Source: Breviolum minutum Mf 1.05b.01 (taxonomy: Eukaryota; Sar; Dinophyceae; Suessiales; Symbiodiniaceae). Taken from it: a stretch of 64,000 bases of DNA. Shown piece by piece: positions 1 through 26,005 of this stretch. Numbering within the stretch: the stretch's first letter is position 1; the number at the start of each line of letters is the position of its first letter. A model generated the notes under the pieces. That model was not told the origin of the DNA. It was given only the letters and a program-made list of their open reading frames with translations, and did not search any database. The stretch spans positions 10,001 to 74,000 of the forward strand of contig DF241452.1 in NCBI GenBank assembly GCA_000507305.1. The letters run 5' to 3'. A program made the position numbers and the translations under genes.

Positions 1-339
1 CGGGAAAAAAAGAAATCCCAACCGTTACTACAACCTTGCAATTTTTTTGGCGGAGAATCGGAATCCAAAACCTACGTCAGCCAAGCGTCGTCGTCGACGC
101 CGTAGGGATCCAAATACGGGCAGGTACAGAAGATCCACCAGGCGTGCTGCACAAACACTTCGAAAGCGTGATTTGCGCAAACGCATTCGCAAGCTACGCG
201 CCGAAGCTGGTACCAAGCAGCACACCAAAGATCTTTCCAACAAGGAAGAACAGGGATCCTCACTTTTTGACTTTGCGCCTGCATGTCCGCAGAGGGCTGC
301 AGGCAATGTGAGACCAAAACATCAGCGAGTGGAACAAAA

Positions 340-2371
340 CTTTACAAAATCATCACTCAAAACGCCGGCATCGCGTGTATGCTACGAGTTTAATTGTCCA
401 ATCATGCCGTGGGCACCCCCGTGTTCGTGCACCAGTCGGACTCCGAAGCAACATTTGCTTGACCGACCGGTTCCAAGGCAAATTCGCAACATGCATCGCA
501 AATTTCCAGTGATGTTTGAGGCATTATTCAGACCAAGCGTTCAATCCATGTTGCTGTGCGAGCGCTACTGCCTTGCCATTCCAATGATGCAGAAATATCA
601 TGCCAAGGTGCGTTCCATTCCACGAAACTTGGCGGCCCGACGATCATACGTAGCATTTTGCTAAAAGCAAAGTCCAATTTGCACAAGTCACTCATCCGGA
701 TTGTTCGATGGCCAGAAACCGAGGGGGCAACCGGAGTAATGACCCAGTCAAAGAAACGAAGTCGAACTGCAAGACGAACTTTCTTGTCACAGAGAATTTG
801 TTGGTTGGCAAGGACTACCCACATATGCAAGTTCTTCCATCAAAGTTTCCAACATGAAAATTGATTCAAATTTGGGACGGGCAAGCAACAATAAGTCATT
901 TGCAAATCGGAGATCCAAGAATTTTGAACGACAGTGTTCCCAATCAATACCACATGCAAAAATTTCCGCCCTTTGCCTCCATTTTTGCATGGCTCATGGA
1001 AGAGTTGCTGTGAACAACCTTGTGCTTAGCACACGCCCTTGTCTCACGCCAGCCGTAATAGGAAAAACACGACTATCAACAGTGTCACCCTGTTTTCGCC
1101 CCAGCTGCCCACTATAAAGGTTTTGCATTGTCCACACCAGGTGGTCAGAGACGCCATGCGCCTGCAATGCAACCCACACTTTATCAGCTCACCCGGTCGA
1201 ATTCTTTGGTTGAATCCAAGCTTATTATCTAAATAAGGGTGCTGACCGCCAACAATTTATCCACCACCAAACTCGCAGTCAAGAGATGGTCTTAAATCCG
1301 ATGCCCTTTGCGAAATCCATGTTGGTCCTCAGGCTGGTGAATTTTTAATGCGGGTTCCACACGCGCAAGTATCATATAGGCAAAAATTTCGTAGAACAAT
1401 CGAACACGCGCTATGGGCTCGAAATCAGCCGGCACCTTGGCGTGCCGAAATTTTGGTAACATCATGAAGTTTGTAAGTTTCCAACTTTCGGACACGTCAC
1501 TTGAGAACAGTGTGCCATTATATACACATAACAAATCTTGCAGAACGTGGTTGGGTGAAAATTGGACAAATTCGGCAACTAGACCAGCATCATCATCCCA
1601 GCGATTGGCCTTCATCCGGCGCAAGGCATGCCACAGATCCTCCATTGACCACGGGGGTTCGCTCAGATTGGGAAAAGCAATGGCACATCAACACCACCTT
1701 CAAATACTGTTCCAAGAAACTGTGCAAATTCATCAACCGGTCGTTTTTAATATGATCCAGCAATCCAGAAGTTTTTGCAGTGTTTTTGCATCGATGTCAC
1801 AAATGGAACCGTATTGATGATGCGGGGAGCAACAGATGACCGTCCAATCCTAAGCTTTAGAAAAACAAATTGAAAACTCGTGAAACGTCCTTTACAATGC
1901 GGGGGCGACCGGACCATGACCCGACCATGATCCAGGCACCCGCCATCCTCCAACAAAGCGTGCCAATCCTTCCAGGCTTTCCTTCTCACAGCCCAGTCCC
2001 CCGCACATTCCTAAGCACACGAGGGAGCATTGGTATATTAAAGGCTTGGGCCCTGGATTTTTGCCTTTCGTGTTCATTCTTTGCGTAGACATTGACCAGT
2101 AAAACAGTCTGAAGCAGAGACGCTGCGGCAAAAAAAGTGCGAGCGAAAAATTGATTCAACTCCAGGTCAGAGGGTGAGTGGACAGAAACATTGCCGCCAA
2201 CGCTGGGTGATTCCATGGGGAAGCAGAATGCTTCAAATTTCGAATTTTGAACGACTGGTTGGTTTCATCGCCATGACGTCGGCATGTGGAAAATTTCAAG
2301 TTTGCAAACCGCACCCGTCCCTTCAGATTGGTGCAAAAGTCCACAATTGGCCACGGAAATGTGTGCCTCAA
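340..2371 (-). mobile_element. Degenerate LINE-type (non-LTR) retrotransposon
   Basis: On the minus strand, broken frames read in the order expected for a LINE. A possible endonuclease remnant lies near 2160-2371, the reverse-transcriptase (RT) palm at about 787-1645, and the conserved post-RT segment at 528-830, which contains KMLRMIVGPP followed by EWNAPWHDI. Further C-terminal LINE-like peptide continues to about 340. Several stop codons and frame changes separate these pieces, so the copy is dead. No poly(A) tail or target-site duplication could be placed, so both ends are approximate. It is the only clearly recognisable element on the minus strand, opposite to all the host genes. LINE class is supported by the order of RT motifs; assignment to a named clade is not possible by eye. 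Confidence 0.8.
787..1645 (-). pseudogene. Reverse transcriptase domain of the LINE, inactivated
   Basis: The frame at 1292-1645 carries the fingers region and ends in QHGFRKGHR, the usual LINE motif upstream of the palm. Motif A reads LDSTKEFDRV near 1187-1216, where LDxxKAFDRV is usual. GVRQGRVLS follows near 1024-1050, corresponding to GVRQGCVLSP. The catalytic box near 880-912 reads LRFANDLLLLA, so the first aspartate of the normal (Y/F)ADD is asparagine. Stop codons fall after GHRI, just before motif A and just after it. The motif order makes the RT identity secure; the catalytic change and the stops make activity impossible. Confidence 0.87.
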
Positions 2372-2373
2372 AG

Positions 2374-3150
2374 TTAGAAATTCATTATATATTCACTGCC
2401 CAACGTTGGGTGAACAAACGGTTGCTTGGAAACGTGTTCCCACTCAATTTGTTCGAAGATGAAGGCAACAATGTGGGATGCCAACTTGGAAGGGTTCTCA
2501 AGATATAGGGCACCAGGCAAATGGGAAAATGTTCCGAGAAATGTCATACAAAGGACCCTGCATTGCGCTTCAATGGATGTTAATTCCTGCATGGTTAGCT
2601 GTACCGAGAAACGCAATACGGTAATTCCACTCGATTCTTTACACGCCATTGCCCTAATGGGCTCGCGCGTGGGTGTCACGGTCGGCTCTGCTCTCAGCAA
2701 TGCTGCGGCTGCCCGTTCGAACATCGGGCCGCCCATCACAGTGCCGATGGTTATTTCCCGCGCTCGGTTTTTTCGAACCGCCACGGTAGTTGAAGGTCTG
2801 GATTTTCGATGTTCCTGTGCAAAAAACAGGCGGCCCCTCTGGTCGTGCAACGTCACATGGTCGCCAGACACAGCTAATTTCCGACATTTGTCGGCAAGAT
2901 GGGCCGTCCGTTTTGGAGGTGGGCAGTGCAATATTAACGAATTATGGGGTGACCTTTTTGGGCGGATTCCACGTGTTAGCTCTTGTGGAGAGCTGAAGGT
3001 GGCAAGGGTTGATTTTTTTGATTTTGGTGAATAAATTTTGACATGGGAAAACACAAGCGATCGGGAGGAGGCACCAGAGATTTGGTAAAAAAATTGGGTC
3101 AAGGGGCTCATTGTTGTTGGGACATGAGAAACCATGTGAAAAGAACGCAT
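2374..3150 (-). other. Open frame of 258 codons upstream of the LINE, unknown
   Basis: A stop-free minus-strand frame lies immediately 5' of the LINE remnant on the same strand. It could be the decayed first ORF of that element. No zinc knuckle, RRM-like motif or coiled coil is visible, and a 202-codon frame overlaps it on the plus strand, so the openness may be compositional. I do not recognise the product. Confidence 0.25.
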
Positions 3151-4576
3151 TTTTGTTGTGCAGTTGTTTTGATCGCAGCATTAGCCTCACAGTAGTGAAA
3201 TGACTGGGATGAACCTGAAATATGAATTGTGCGCCGACATCTCCCACTTGCAAAGCATTCAACACAGCCGTTTTGCTTTGACTCTTTGTCCGAAGGATAT
3301 GTAAACAAGTATGCAAAAAGTAAATTGGTCAGATCGTGAAACTCTCCCAGCCTTTAGCGGGAGTTTTACATGGTGGGACCATTCTTGAGATTCAAATAAA
3401 ATGATTTGTTGGGCAACGCTGTGTGACAGATCTATTGTGCCAAAGCGTTGTCCAAATTTGGCAAAGCGCAGTGTGAACAACACCTGTATAAGCTTCGCTT
3501 GATGTAGATGTAGGACCATTTATTCAAGAAACGGTGGTGGTCAGACAGATGCAAGTGACACCAACGTAGTGGCATAGCATTATCATGGATGTACTGGATG
3601 GAATATGGCAGCGGGAAGATGATGAACATATTCATGTTAGTTGGAGCCTCAACCGCTGTGTTTTTTCAGAAAGATGGACATTTTTGCGTGTAAATCATAG
3701 GTGATGGCTTTTTATATGCGCAGGTGATTGGACTTATTTTCATTGCATGCCTCATCCGTAAATTCACCCTCATGTGCGCAACAGAGGAACCAATTTGTTG
3801 AAACACAATAGTTTTCCATGACTTAAACTTCAGTTTCAGTTTTTTGTTGGTTTTGTACCTGATGGTGAAGTTAGCAGCTATGGTGCCAATGGCCAACTCA
3901 TTGATGATTGACGACCAATCCCAAGGTGATGACTTCGTGGAACTCAGTGGTGGCTGTGGTGTGTTCTGTGATTCTTTGGAGCTGGCAGCCGGGCCGGACA
4001 AGAAGAAGGCGCACAAAAGGATACCTTCAGGAAAGTTGGGGAGGATGCTGCAACTCAACAAACTTTCATAAGAAAAGGCTGGATTTTCGAAAACCTTGGA
4101 TAGTGTGCACATAATTTTTGGATCTCACATTCATAGCCTCATAGCTACTAGTTGCTAGCACGTAACTTTGAATCATCACACTGCCTTGTTCTGTTTGCTC
4201 AAGCTGCTTTTGCAGTCAAAGAAAGAAGCAACGGCCAAACGTCATCACGACCGCATGCATGCTGACCTCATCAGCACGGATTTGATTATACTACTTAGAG
4301 GTTTAGAATTTAGAGGTTTCAGGTTTTAACCCAGATCTGAGGACAAAAAACTGTGTTCTGATGATCTTGACGGTCCACGGTACAGGCAAGATCTCATGAA
4401 ATTTCCAGGGTCTGATTGGCCCTTATCTATTGTAGCTCATTCAGACATGATACCTATAGAAACTTAAACAATCCAAGCACCTTTTATAGATCTTCCATGA
4501 TCTTCCCAGATGTTGCCAGGGTGAATACAATCCATTCCTCCAATGAAATGGCTGGAATGGGTAACGTGTAGGGCAG
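3151..4576. other. Non-coding stretch between the LINE and the first host gene
   Basis: Only short overlapping frames are present, with no recognisable domain and no simple-sequence array. A leader or upstream exon of the coiled-coil gene could lie near 4510-4570, where short AG sites occur, but nothing there can be assigned with confidence. Confidence 0.5.
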
Positions 4577-6163
4577 ATGGTGCCAGAAGTGAGTGGCCAA
4601 GAGATCGAAGGTGAAGTTAATGAGGTAAAAGTGTTTTCAGCTGAGAGGTCCGAGGAACAACTTCAACTTCTTTGGAGTTTGTGGCAGGCTCAACAAGCAT
4701 TACAACAAGAGGATGAACTTTTACAACATGCAGAGACTGTGCAAGAAGAAGTGTTGAAGCACAGTGAAACTTTGCGTCATGAGATCCAAGAAGCAGAGCT
4801 TGCAGTCGAGTCTCCTTCGCTTCGAAGGCCAGTAAGCCCAAGCTCTGCTGAAGAAGAGAACCATGACGCTGTTCAAGCTGCACTGTTAAGACATGAGAAG
4901 TTGAGTGCCGCTCTGCAGCACGCTGAAGACCAGCTACAAGCAAAGGCGTCAGCGGCATCAACACATGAAGATGTGGATGACAGCCTGGCGGAACAATTGG
5001 AATCCTTGGAGGCTGAGCTCAAGACTTACCACAAAAGAGTACGTGGTGCCAAGCAGGCACAGGATACGTTGCGACAAGAACTACAGAACGAATTGCAGCT
5101 GCAAGAGGCGCGAGGTCGCGATGAGCGCTGGCAACTTCGACAGGAGTTGACCGAGGCCTACGTTGAAACCGAATTCTTACACTCCGAGATCGACGCGGAG
5201 CGAAAACGCCGCGAAGCCATGCTGCAGCGACTCCGTGAAGAGGAAAGGAACCTGGTTGCACAGGTGAACAAAGCGTCAGAGGACGAAGCAGCCGATGTGG
5301 CTTCCAGGAGCTCCTACTGGAGTGGCTCCATTTGTTCCGACTGGTCTGAGGTGACTCGTGCTCGTGCTGCCCTGGAGCCAGTTGATATCAGCACACCAAG
5401 GGAGGTTGTGTCTGCAAGTCCCGATGCAGGTTTGGCGACGCCCACGTCCTTGCTTCATGAATTGCGTGGAAGTCGACGTGGGCGAACCAGAACATCCTTG
5501 GCTGGATACCACACGTCTTCACCAGCCAGCCCGGCAACACCGGCTGCCACCGAATCACCGTGTGTTCGGTCACCTCCTTCACGAGCAGAGGCTTCCAGGC
5601 GCACCAAAGGGCGCTGCTCAGTGGCTGCTTTTCGCAGCCTGGAGATCAAGGTGGAAAATCACAAGGACTCCACAGGACCTCGACTGAGCGTCATTGATGA
5701 AGGCGCCATTCCGGTGGCAAAGTCCAGAGCCGCGGGCGAAGGTGAAAGTGGCATCAATTCTGACACCAGTACGGCCGTGAGGCCGCCAAAGTCAGCGGAG
5801 CAATGCCGTGGGGTGTTGGAATGGGTCCTGCGAGGTGAAGATGAAGAGGGTCTTCCGGATCTTTGGGAAGGCCCAGGGCTTTTCCAAGTGGATCGTGGCC
5901 GTGGCGATCGCCAAGGTCGACTCTTCTTTCGACTCTTTGCCTTGTTCAGCACTGCAGAGGAGCTTTCCATCCCCTTGTTGAGCATTTCTTCGGTGCGACT
6001 CTACACACAGGATCCCTTGGGAATGGTCTTTGCCATTCGTTACAAGGAGAAAAACCAACGCTTTGTAGCACTGTTTCGCGCAGCCAGCAGCGAGAGCCGT
6101 GTTGCATGGGTTTCCAACCTTTGTGAGGCAATCCGTGAGGCTCGCAATGAGCTATGTCGATGA
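4577..6163 (+). CDS. Coiled-coil protein with C-terminal PH-like domain
   Basis: A 528-codon uninterrupted frame. Residues about 15-225 are rich in E, Q, L, A and R with heptad-like spacing, and several long helices (for example around LQLLWSLWQAQQALQQEDEL) predict coiled coil. Residues about 225-405 are Ser/Pro/Thr-rich and probably disordered. Residues 406-528 resemble a pleckstrin-homology fold: a run of beta-strand-like segments (GRLFFRLFALF, GMVFAIRY, RFVALFRA) followed by a final helix with the characteristic Trp in RVAWVSNLCEAIR. PH domains usually bind phosphoinositides or proteins at membranes, so a membrane-associated scaffold is a fair inference. The ATG at 4577 is preceded in frame by TAA at 4562, but it also directly follows an AG, so it could be an internal exon. 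Unlike its neighbours the frame has no introns. No orthologue name is claimed. Confidence 0.85.
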   Translation: MVPEVSGQEIEGEVNEVKVFSAERSEEQLQLLWSLWQAQQALQQEDELLQHAETVQEEVLKHSETLRHEIQEAELAVESPSLRRPVSPSSAEEENHDAVQAALLRHEKLSAALQHAEDQLQAKASAASTHEDVDDSLAEQLESLEAELKTYHKRVRGAKQAQDTLRQELQNELQLQEARGRDERWQLRQELTEAYVETEFLHSEIDAERKRREAMLQRLREEERNLVAQVNKASEDEAADVASRSSYWSGSICSDWSEVTRARAALEPVDISTPREVVSASPDAGLATPTSLLHELRGSRRGRTRTSLAGYHTSSPASPATPAATESPCVRSPPSRAEASRRTKGRCSVAAFRSLEIKVENHKDSTGPRLSVIDEGAIPVAKSRAAGEGESGINSDTSTAVRPPKSAEQCRGVLEWVLRGEDEEGLPDLWEGPGLFQVDRGRGDRQGRLFFRLFALFSTAEELSIPLLSISSVRLYTQDPLGMVFAIRYKEKNQRFVALFRAASSESRVAWVSNLCEAIREARNELCR

Positions 6164-6868
6164 CGAGGGACCTAGGAATCGCTCTGGACCCTTATGTAAC
6201 TTATGTTCATTGCTTTTGTATTTTTTTTTGGATGTTTTTTGGTAGTCCTTTTTGCCAAACAACTCCAGTCATGTACAAAAAACAGTCCGAATGCATGGAA
6301 ACAGAGACCTTCCGCGGCAAAAAGGCACGTGAAGGAAAAATGATAGACGGTGTCACACAAGCCAAGTGCAGAATCCTATCAAGCATATGCAGCATACACC
6401 ATTTGTTTGGACCCGCAACAGCTAAGTTTTCAACAGCTTCAGGTGTCCAATGAAGCCCGGGAGGGAGGCAGGGACAGATGTTGAATCAGGGTCGGTTTGG
6501 GCAAGAAACCTTTGGATATAACAGCTAGGCTTGGATGCATTTGGAATGCTTGATCAATTGAGTCATCCAAGTAGGGTTTTTCACTTAGTACTGTGTCACT
6601 GGAACAACAAAACTGCGTTCTTCCATGCTTTGCAAGCTGTTTTTTGCTGCTTTTTTGAGATGAATCCCTTCCAACTGCGGTACCTGGAAATCCAGGTTTG
6701 GCATGGGCATGCTGTGGGATGCGTGGCTGGCGACAAAGCATGGAGGTGCGAAAATGAGATAAAAACTGGGCAACGAGAAACACCTATCCCTTGACCTGGG
6801 CAGAAAGAAATGGCATACTTAGGGATTCCAGCTTGTCATGCTTCCATTGCATATTTTTCCACCTTTAG
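6164..6868. other. Intergenic stretch between PH-like gene and PP2C gene
   Basis: About 700 bases with no convincing coding sequence on either strand. It ends in a pyrimidine-rich tract and the AG that precedes the PP2C start. No terminator or polyadenylation signal can be identified by eye. Confidence 0.5.
6851..6868 (+). promoter_or_regulatory. Putative spliced-leader trans-splice acceptor of PP2C
   Basis: A T/C-rich tract ends in TTTAG at 6868. Only 26 bases downstream is GCCACCATGG at 6889-6898, an exceptionally good start context. In dinoflagellates a 22-nt leader is joined to such an AG, so this is the likely 5' end of the PP2C mRNA. A cis intron acceptor is the alternative, because the frame is open across it. 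Confidence 0.5.
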
Positions 6869-6894
6869 GTTTCGTTGAAGGGCTCAGGGCCACC

Positions 6895-20457
<13,563 letters not shown>

Positions 20458-20920
20458 GGCCTTGAGAGCCAGGTAAAGCACCATGAATCATCAAGGTTAC
20501 GGGGTTAAGCATGATCCCTTGAGATCAGAAACGCCACTCAGGATAGCTTAAAATCCACAAATTTGACCGTTTTACTGAGTTCCTTTGCTACAATGGTGAT
20601 AAGGGTGATACCCCTTGGTGGTCACTGTTACTGTTGGTGACTGAGTGGGGCAACATCCGAAGAGATTTTTTGAAGGTTGGTGCTGAAAATTCGCCATCAT
20701 TTGTTTTGAATCTAAAGTTTCTGAACATTTTGTTGTAACAGACTTGGCGATAACCCCCAGTAAGAGATTCCCTGGCCATTCCAGTATTTCAGGTTGGTGA
20801 CCATATCACCCTGGACCAGACAATTGGCAACTCAAACAAAAAGAGTCAGCTTGCCATAAGCGGATTGACCCTAGGTTCCTAAACACCAGCCTATGCTTAA
20901 AATCACTTGATTTCTTGCAG
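20458..20920. other. Short intergenic spacer between PP2C and SBPase
   Basis: About 460 bases separate the PP2C stop from the SBPase leader acceptor. There is no coding signal. The short same-strand spacing suits co-transcription followed by trans-splicing. Confidence 0.55.
20905..20920 (+). promoter_or_regulatory. Putative spliced-leader trans-splice acceptor of SBPase
   Basis: TTGATTTCTTGCAG is a strong pyrimidine-tract AG, 64 bases upstream of the SBPase ATG. Transcript 5' ends beginning with the dinoflagellate leader would be expected to join at 20921. Confidence 0.55.
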
Positions 20921-20984
20921 CCTTTCAAGCTCTCAGCTTCAAAATTCCAGAGGATCATCTTAGCTTTGCATCCAACGAAAAATC

Positions 20985-23018
20985 ATGCCTCAGATGTCCA
21001 AGCTCTTGTTGGGCAGCGCTGCAGTGAGCGCGGGCACTTGGGCCTTCTTGGCTCCCACCACCGGCCAGCGTGCCACGTCAGCACAGCTGCGTGGTGCCCA
21101 GGCCCAACGCACTGGATCCCCCAGCAGCAGCTACGGCATGAGCGCGGCCGCGGTGGTGGGTGCTGCCTGTGGCATGGCCTCCATTCGGCGGGCTGGGAAG
21201 CAACAGCGTAAGGCTGAGGATGATGCCTATGGAGCCTCCCACACGTCCTTCTACACCGATGCAGTGGCCAAGGATAAGTATGACACTTTGGAAGAGGCAG
21301 GACTTGAGGATCAAGGGGAAATCTTGTGACAAACTGAAGTTACAAATCTTACAGGAAATTCCCTGTGCCCCTTCATTAGATTGAAGGTTAGACCAAAAAA
21401 GCGGTGCTGCGGATTTATTCCCAGTCCAGGCAGATTCTAGTGCCTTTTAGGATTTTGCTGGAGAAGGGTTGAAACAATTTAAAATTCAACTCTCTTTTGG
21501 TGAGTGTTTTCTTGACACCCCCTTTTATCATGGATTTAAAATGGCACTCCAACTCAACAAGGGGGAACTCCAACTAACTTGCTGCCTTTTCTCGTAGCAT
21601 TTTTCCCACTGTTCCTCACTCTTCCCTTCCCAGATGCTTGAAAAAGCGAGGTTTTGGGTGAGAAGCTGAAAGATGCCAAGTTGAAGGGAATGGTCAATGA
21701 ACTCTTGGATGCATGTGTGAAGATCACAGAGGTGGGTCTGGATGGGTCCGAGTGGTTGGTGAAATGGTTGGGGCTTATCATCTGCGGATTTGTATTGAGC
21801 TTCTGAATTTAGAAAGCTGCATCCATTTTCTTCAACATTTCTCTTTCCTGGAATAGCCTATATACTTGACGTTAACCTCCGTCCAGGCTCTGCGCGTGAA
21901 CTTGGTGACCGTGAACGATGCCTCCAACGCTTTCGGAGATCGACAGCTCACGGTGGATGTCATTGCTGACAACCTGTTGCTGTATCCAATAAAAACCAGT
22001 CCAAGGGAGATTTCTCCGTGCCGGGGGGGGGGAGAACTGGTGATGTTATGACATTTTCAGTAAGATAAATTGAATGCTTTCTACTGGCCTTGATTTCTGG
22101 TGGTGAATGACCTTGAGTTGAAATCAGTGCGCCTCAAGAAGAAGGTGCAATATCAGATATCTCTTAATCATTGGTCATTGTTGGTTGTAGGAAACATGCC
22201 TTGAATGGCCAAGCTGACTGAAGAGCAGATGGACAATACAGATACTAGCTGTACATTTCCCTGGAACTAGGGAGCCTTCAAATGGCAGCAAAAAATATCC
22301 AATGAAAGACCTGGTGTATTTGGACGAAACATCTTATTTGGAGACGAATCATCACTCTTGAGCTCATAAGATCCCAGCTGCGATGGTTCCATGTTGTAAT
22401 TCAATGTCAGATTTGCATATACAACAGACGTGTGTACATTCACGGATGCATGCCAATATGTGCCTAGACACAAAGAAGTTCAGGCATATTCATTTTTCAA
22501 ATTCAAGATGGGGATGTATATTATACTTCTGGAGATACTTGATCTTCAATGCTTATGTACACTTTAAGGGTACGAGGAAAAGCGTTCTGGAGCTTCTCAG
22601 GAGTCATAAAAGACCCAATCCATTTCTTGGTGCAAGTCACGGGTTGCCCTTCGTCGTATCTCTTGTGTGTTTTGTGGTTTTCCTTCACGTTTTTTGTTTT
22701 TTTCAGGTTGTGGGACTTAGCCAAGACCTCCAAGAACGTCTTTGAAGCCTCCTCCGAAGAGGAGCCTGAGATTGTGAAGACCAACGAGGATTCTGGGACT
22801 GAAGAGGAACCTTTTTTTTTTCTCTTTTGTTAATGGAGGTTGCATGTGGATGAGCTCTGAATATAGATATATATGCTGTTTGTCTTTATGTGTACTGTAG
22901 ATATAAAAAGAGGTGAATAGCCCAGTAAACAACTAGACTGATCGCAACATATTAACTTTGCAACTACCGTCAATCAGTAGTTCAATAGATAAGTAGATGA
23001 GGTAACTGAAATAAACAA

Positions 23019-23073
<55 letters not shown>

Positions 23074-23074
23074 C

Positions 23075-23136
<62 letters not shown>

Positions 23137-23141
23137 CGATG

Positions 23142-23178
<37 letters not shown>

Positions 23179-23207
23179 GTAGGTAGGTAGATAGATAGAT
23201 AGATAGG

Positions 23208-23243
<36 letters not shown>

Positions 23244-23287
23244 CAGAGAGATAGGCAGGTAGGTAGGTAGGTAGGTAGGTAGGTAGG

Positions 23288-23345
<58 letters not shown>

Positions 23346-25966
23346 TTAACGTCTTTGTAGCTACAACATATCTGCATAGCTGATTGAGTTCCAACAATGA
23401 AATGGATCATGGATTTCCCCCTTTGGACTTCTGTGACTACCTGTGACCACCTTGACTTCACACGTTTAGATCCATACAGCAGCTATATGCACGGTTTATT
23501 TCATCCAACCATCTTCCCTTGATCTTCTAAATCGTCAGCCAATCTTAGGAAGGTCAGTATGTCTTGTGCTGGGATCCTTTGGATGGTAGCTCCATTGTGG
23601 ACAACAACTGGGCCGTGGGCACCATCATTGGTGTGTGGGACAAGTCTACTGGTTTGATTGGTGCCACGGGACGTGACCAGGTCATGAGCATCGTGACCTT
23701 GTATGGTCCCAGGACCACCGTCTTTATTACCTTAGATGATGGAGTCTATGAGTTCACCTTGGGAGATGGAAGCTTGGTGAGTTAACTAGGCAAATGGTTG
23801 GTAGTTGGTAGTTGGTTTATTATTTGAGGCTACCCAAGTCATAGATGCTTTCCGAATTTCATGAAGGCTCCTCCAAACGGGGAACAAAAGGCTGGAATCA
23901 ATTGGAGGAAGGTGGCCGACCTGGTGTACTGCTGGGACTATCTGCCCTGAAACTAAGATAACTTTTTCGAAAAACACGAGTTAGAAGACTGGTTAGCTGT
24001 TGAAATGGCCAATTGTTTTTTCAGGCTATCTTGGTTTTACAGATTGTAACCCGGATTAGGTTGTCATACTTTCAGTATTGGGAATGTTTCAGTGTATGAT
24101 CGATCCAAGTTGGCACTTCTAGGTGGTCGGCCTCAGTTCCCAGATCAGCGGTCGAGGTCATATCTGTCCTCGGTGCATTATGATACGACCAAAAAAACGT
24201 GAAGGTATTTCTCCAAAAAGGGACGTTGGCACATGTTTAAACATAATTTTTTGAAAGATGTCCTCAATGCCTCAATTCAAGTTACTTGATAGTCTAGAAT
24301 TATTATAGTTTTCCAAGACTTGATTTGTTCCTCTCACAAGGCGGTATTCTACAAGATCTTGAAAATATTCAAGTACTATCTTGAATCTTTGACATACTAG
24401 TCCCCACAATGGGGTAATGCACCAGATCGTGATCTAGTGATCCTAATCCCTATCCTTTTCAAACCTCAGGAAACCAGTGGATCTGTTCTCGCGACAAGAT
24501 CTCCATCAAGACTGAGTGCAAGATTTTCGCTCCTGCCAACATGCGCGCAGCTCAGGAGGACTCCGGTTTGCTGAGGGCGTTTGGCTTGTCCTGGTGTTGT
24601 TTGAAATCATGGCAAAAGTGGGTAACAACAGAAAACCTGCTGGAAACTAGCATAGCCCCTAAAAGAACGTTATATAAGTTTTTATGCATATATATATACA
24701 CCTCTCAATGACTCAAAGAGTTGTCATACTTGCAGTGCGGGTAGATGTCTCATCTTTCGCATCGAGCAATCGATCAATTCAAACGCTTTCGGTCAACAAT
24801 GAACGTGTTTGAAGAACTACTTAATAGCGGAATTTGAAGAGCTGTCTTCGTTTGCTTATTGTCAATTTGGTTCTTCACATCGAAATTCTCAATTTCACGC
24901 AAGATGTGGATTGAAGAGTTACGCTTTCCAGTATCATTTGTCAGAAAGGCGGTGGGATCTTTTCTTCCCGAAATCTGGTGTTGCCCTCACCTTGCCACAT
25001 CCTTCTGTCTTGGTGAGCTCACCAGGTTGAGGGTTATAACAACCTCATCAACCACTACATGACCAACAAGTTCACCCTGCGCTACACTGGTGGCTTGGTC
25101 CCAGATGTATGCCAACAGTTCACCAAGGGACAAGGAGTTTTCACCAACCCCACCTCCAAGGCGGGGAGGGATACTGTGATGATTCGTAGGTTGGGAGCTA
25201 TGCAGATATTCAAATACAAATATGTATATACACATTTTTATATATCAATATTTTCTTTCAGTATATACATATACAAATGGTTATGAGATATCAACTTTTA
25301 CGAACAAACATGTCTTTTTCTTTTTTTGAGGAAGTGCTGCTTAGAATCAACGCATTTTCTACCGAAAAACTCCGCCCATCAACCTTCGCGCCAGGCCTCT
25401 CCGGCCAAGTTGCGCTTGGCCTTCGAAGCCGCGCCCTTTGGACGTTTGGTGGAGATGGCTGGTGGAAAGACCTCCGATGGGGTCTCCGGAAACAGCGTGC
25501 TGGACATGAACCTTGGCTTGGTTGGATAATGGAGGTTACTTGGTGGGTTGGTGGGACCACTTGATTTCAGTGGAGTTGCTGGATTTTTTTCTTCCATTCC
25601 GTTTTTTATGTGAAAAAAAATCTTTTGAGCCTTGATAAACTCAAAAGTTAAAATGAGAAAAAACTAATTACCACTCAACCTTTACGTGATTGCAAGGAGG
25701 GGGTTTGTAAATCCACCATCCTATCACCAATTTTTGCAACAAATCTGTATTTTTAACTTTGGTCTGATTTAACCATTCCCATGGCCACTGTCACGCCAGG
25801 ATTCATTACGAGGTGATACTGATGCAATCACCACCCAGTTGACGCAGGGAGGGTCTGAACCACTAAGATGCCTGGGCCGCTGAGGAAGATCACTGCTGTG
25901 GATCAGCGTACAGCACTCGCCATTGGCTCCGCAGCAGAGGTGTTGGGGAGGGGGTCTGGTGTTGGG

Positions 25967-26005
<39 letters not shown>

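Noticed and set aside
4188-4206. TTTGCTCAAG resembling a relic leader upstream of the PH-like gene
   Set aside because: Only the last seven or so bases match, and it lies nearly 400 bases from the start. It is not adequate evidence of a retrogene.
22933-23461. Minus-strand Tyr-Leu-Ser repeat protein frames
   Set aside because: They are the GATA array read in minus-strand frames, inside an SBPase intron.
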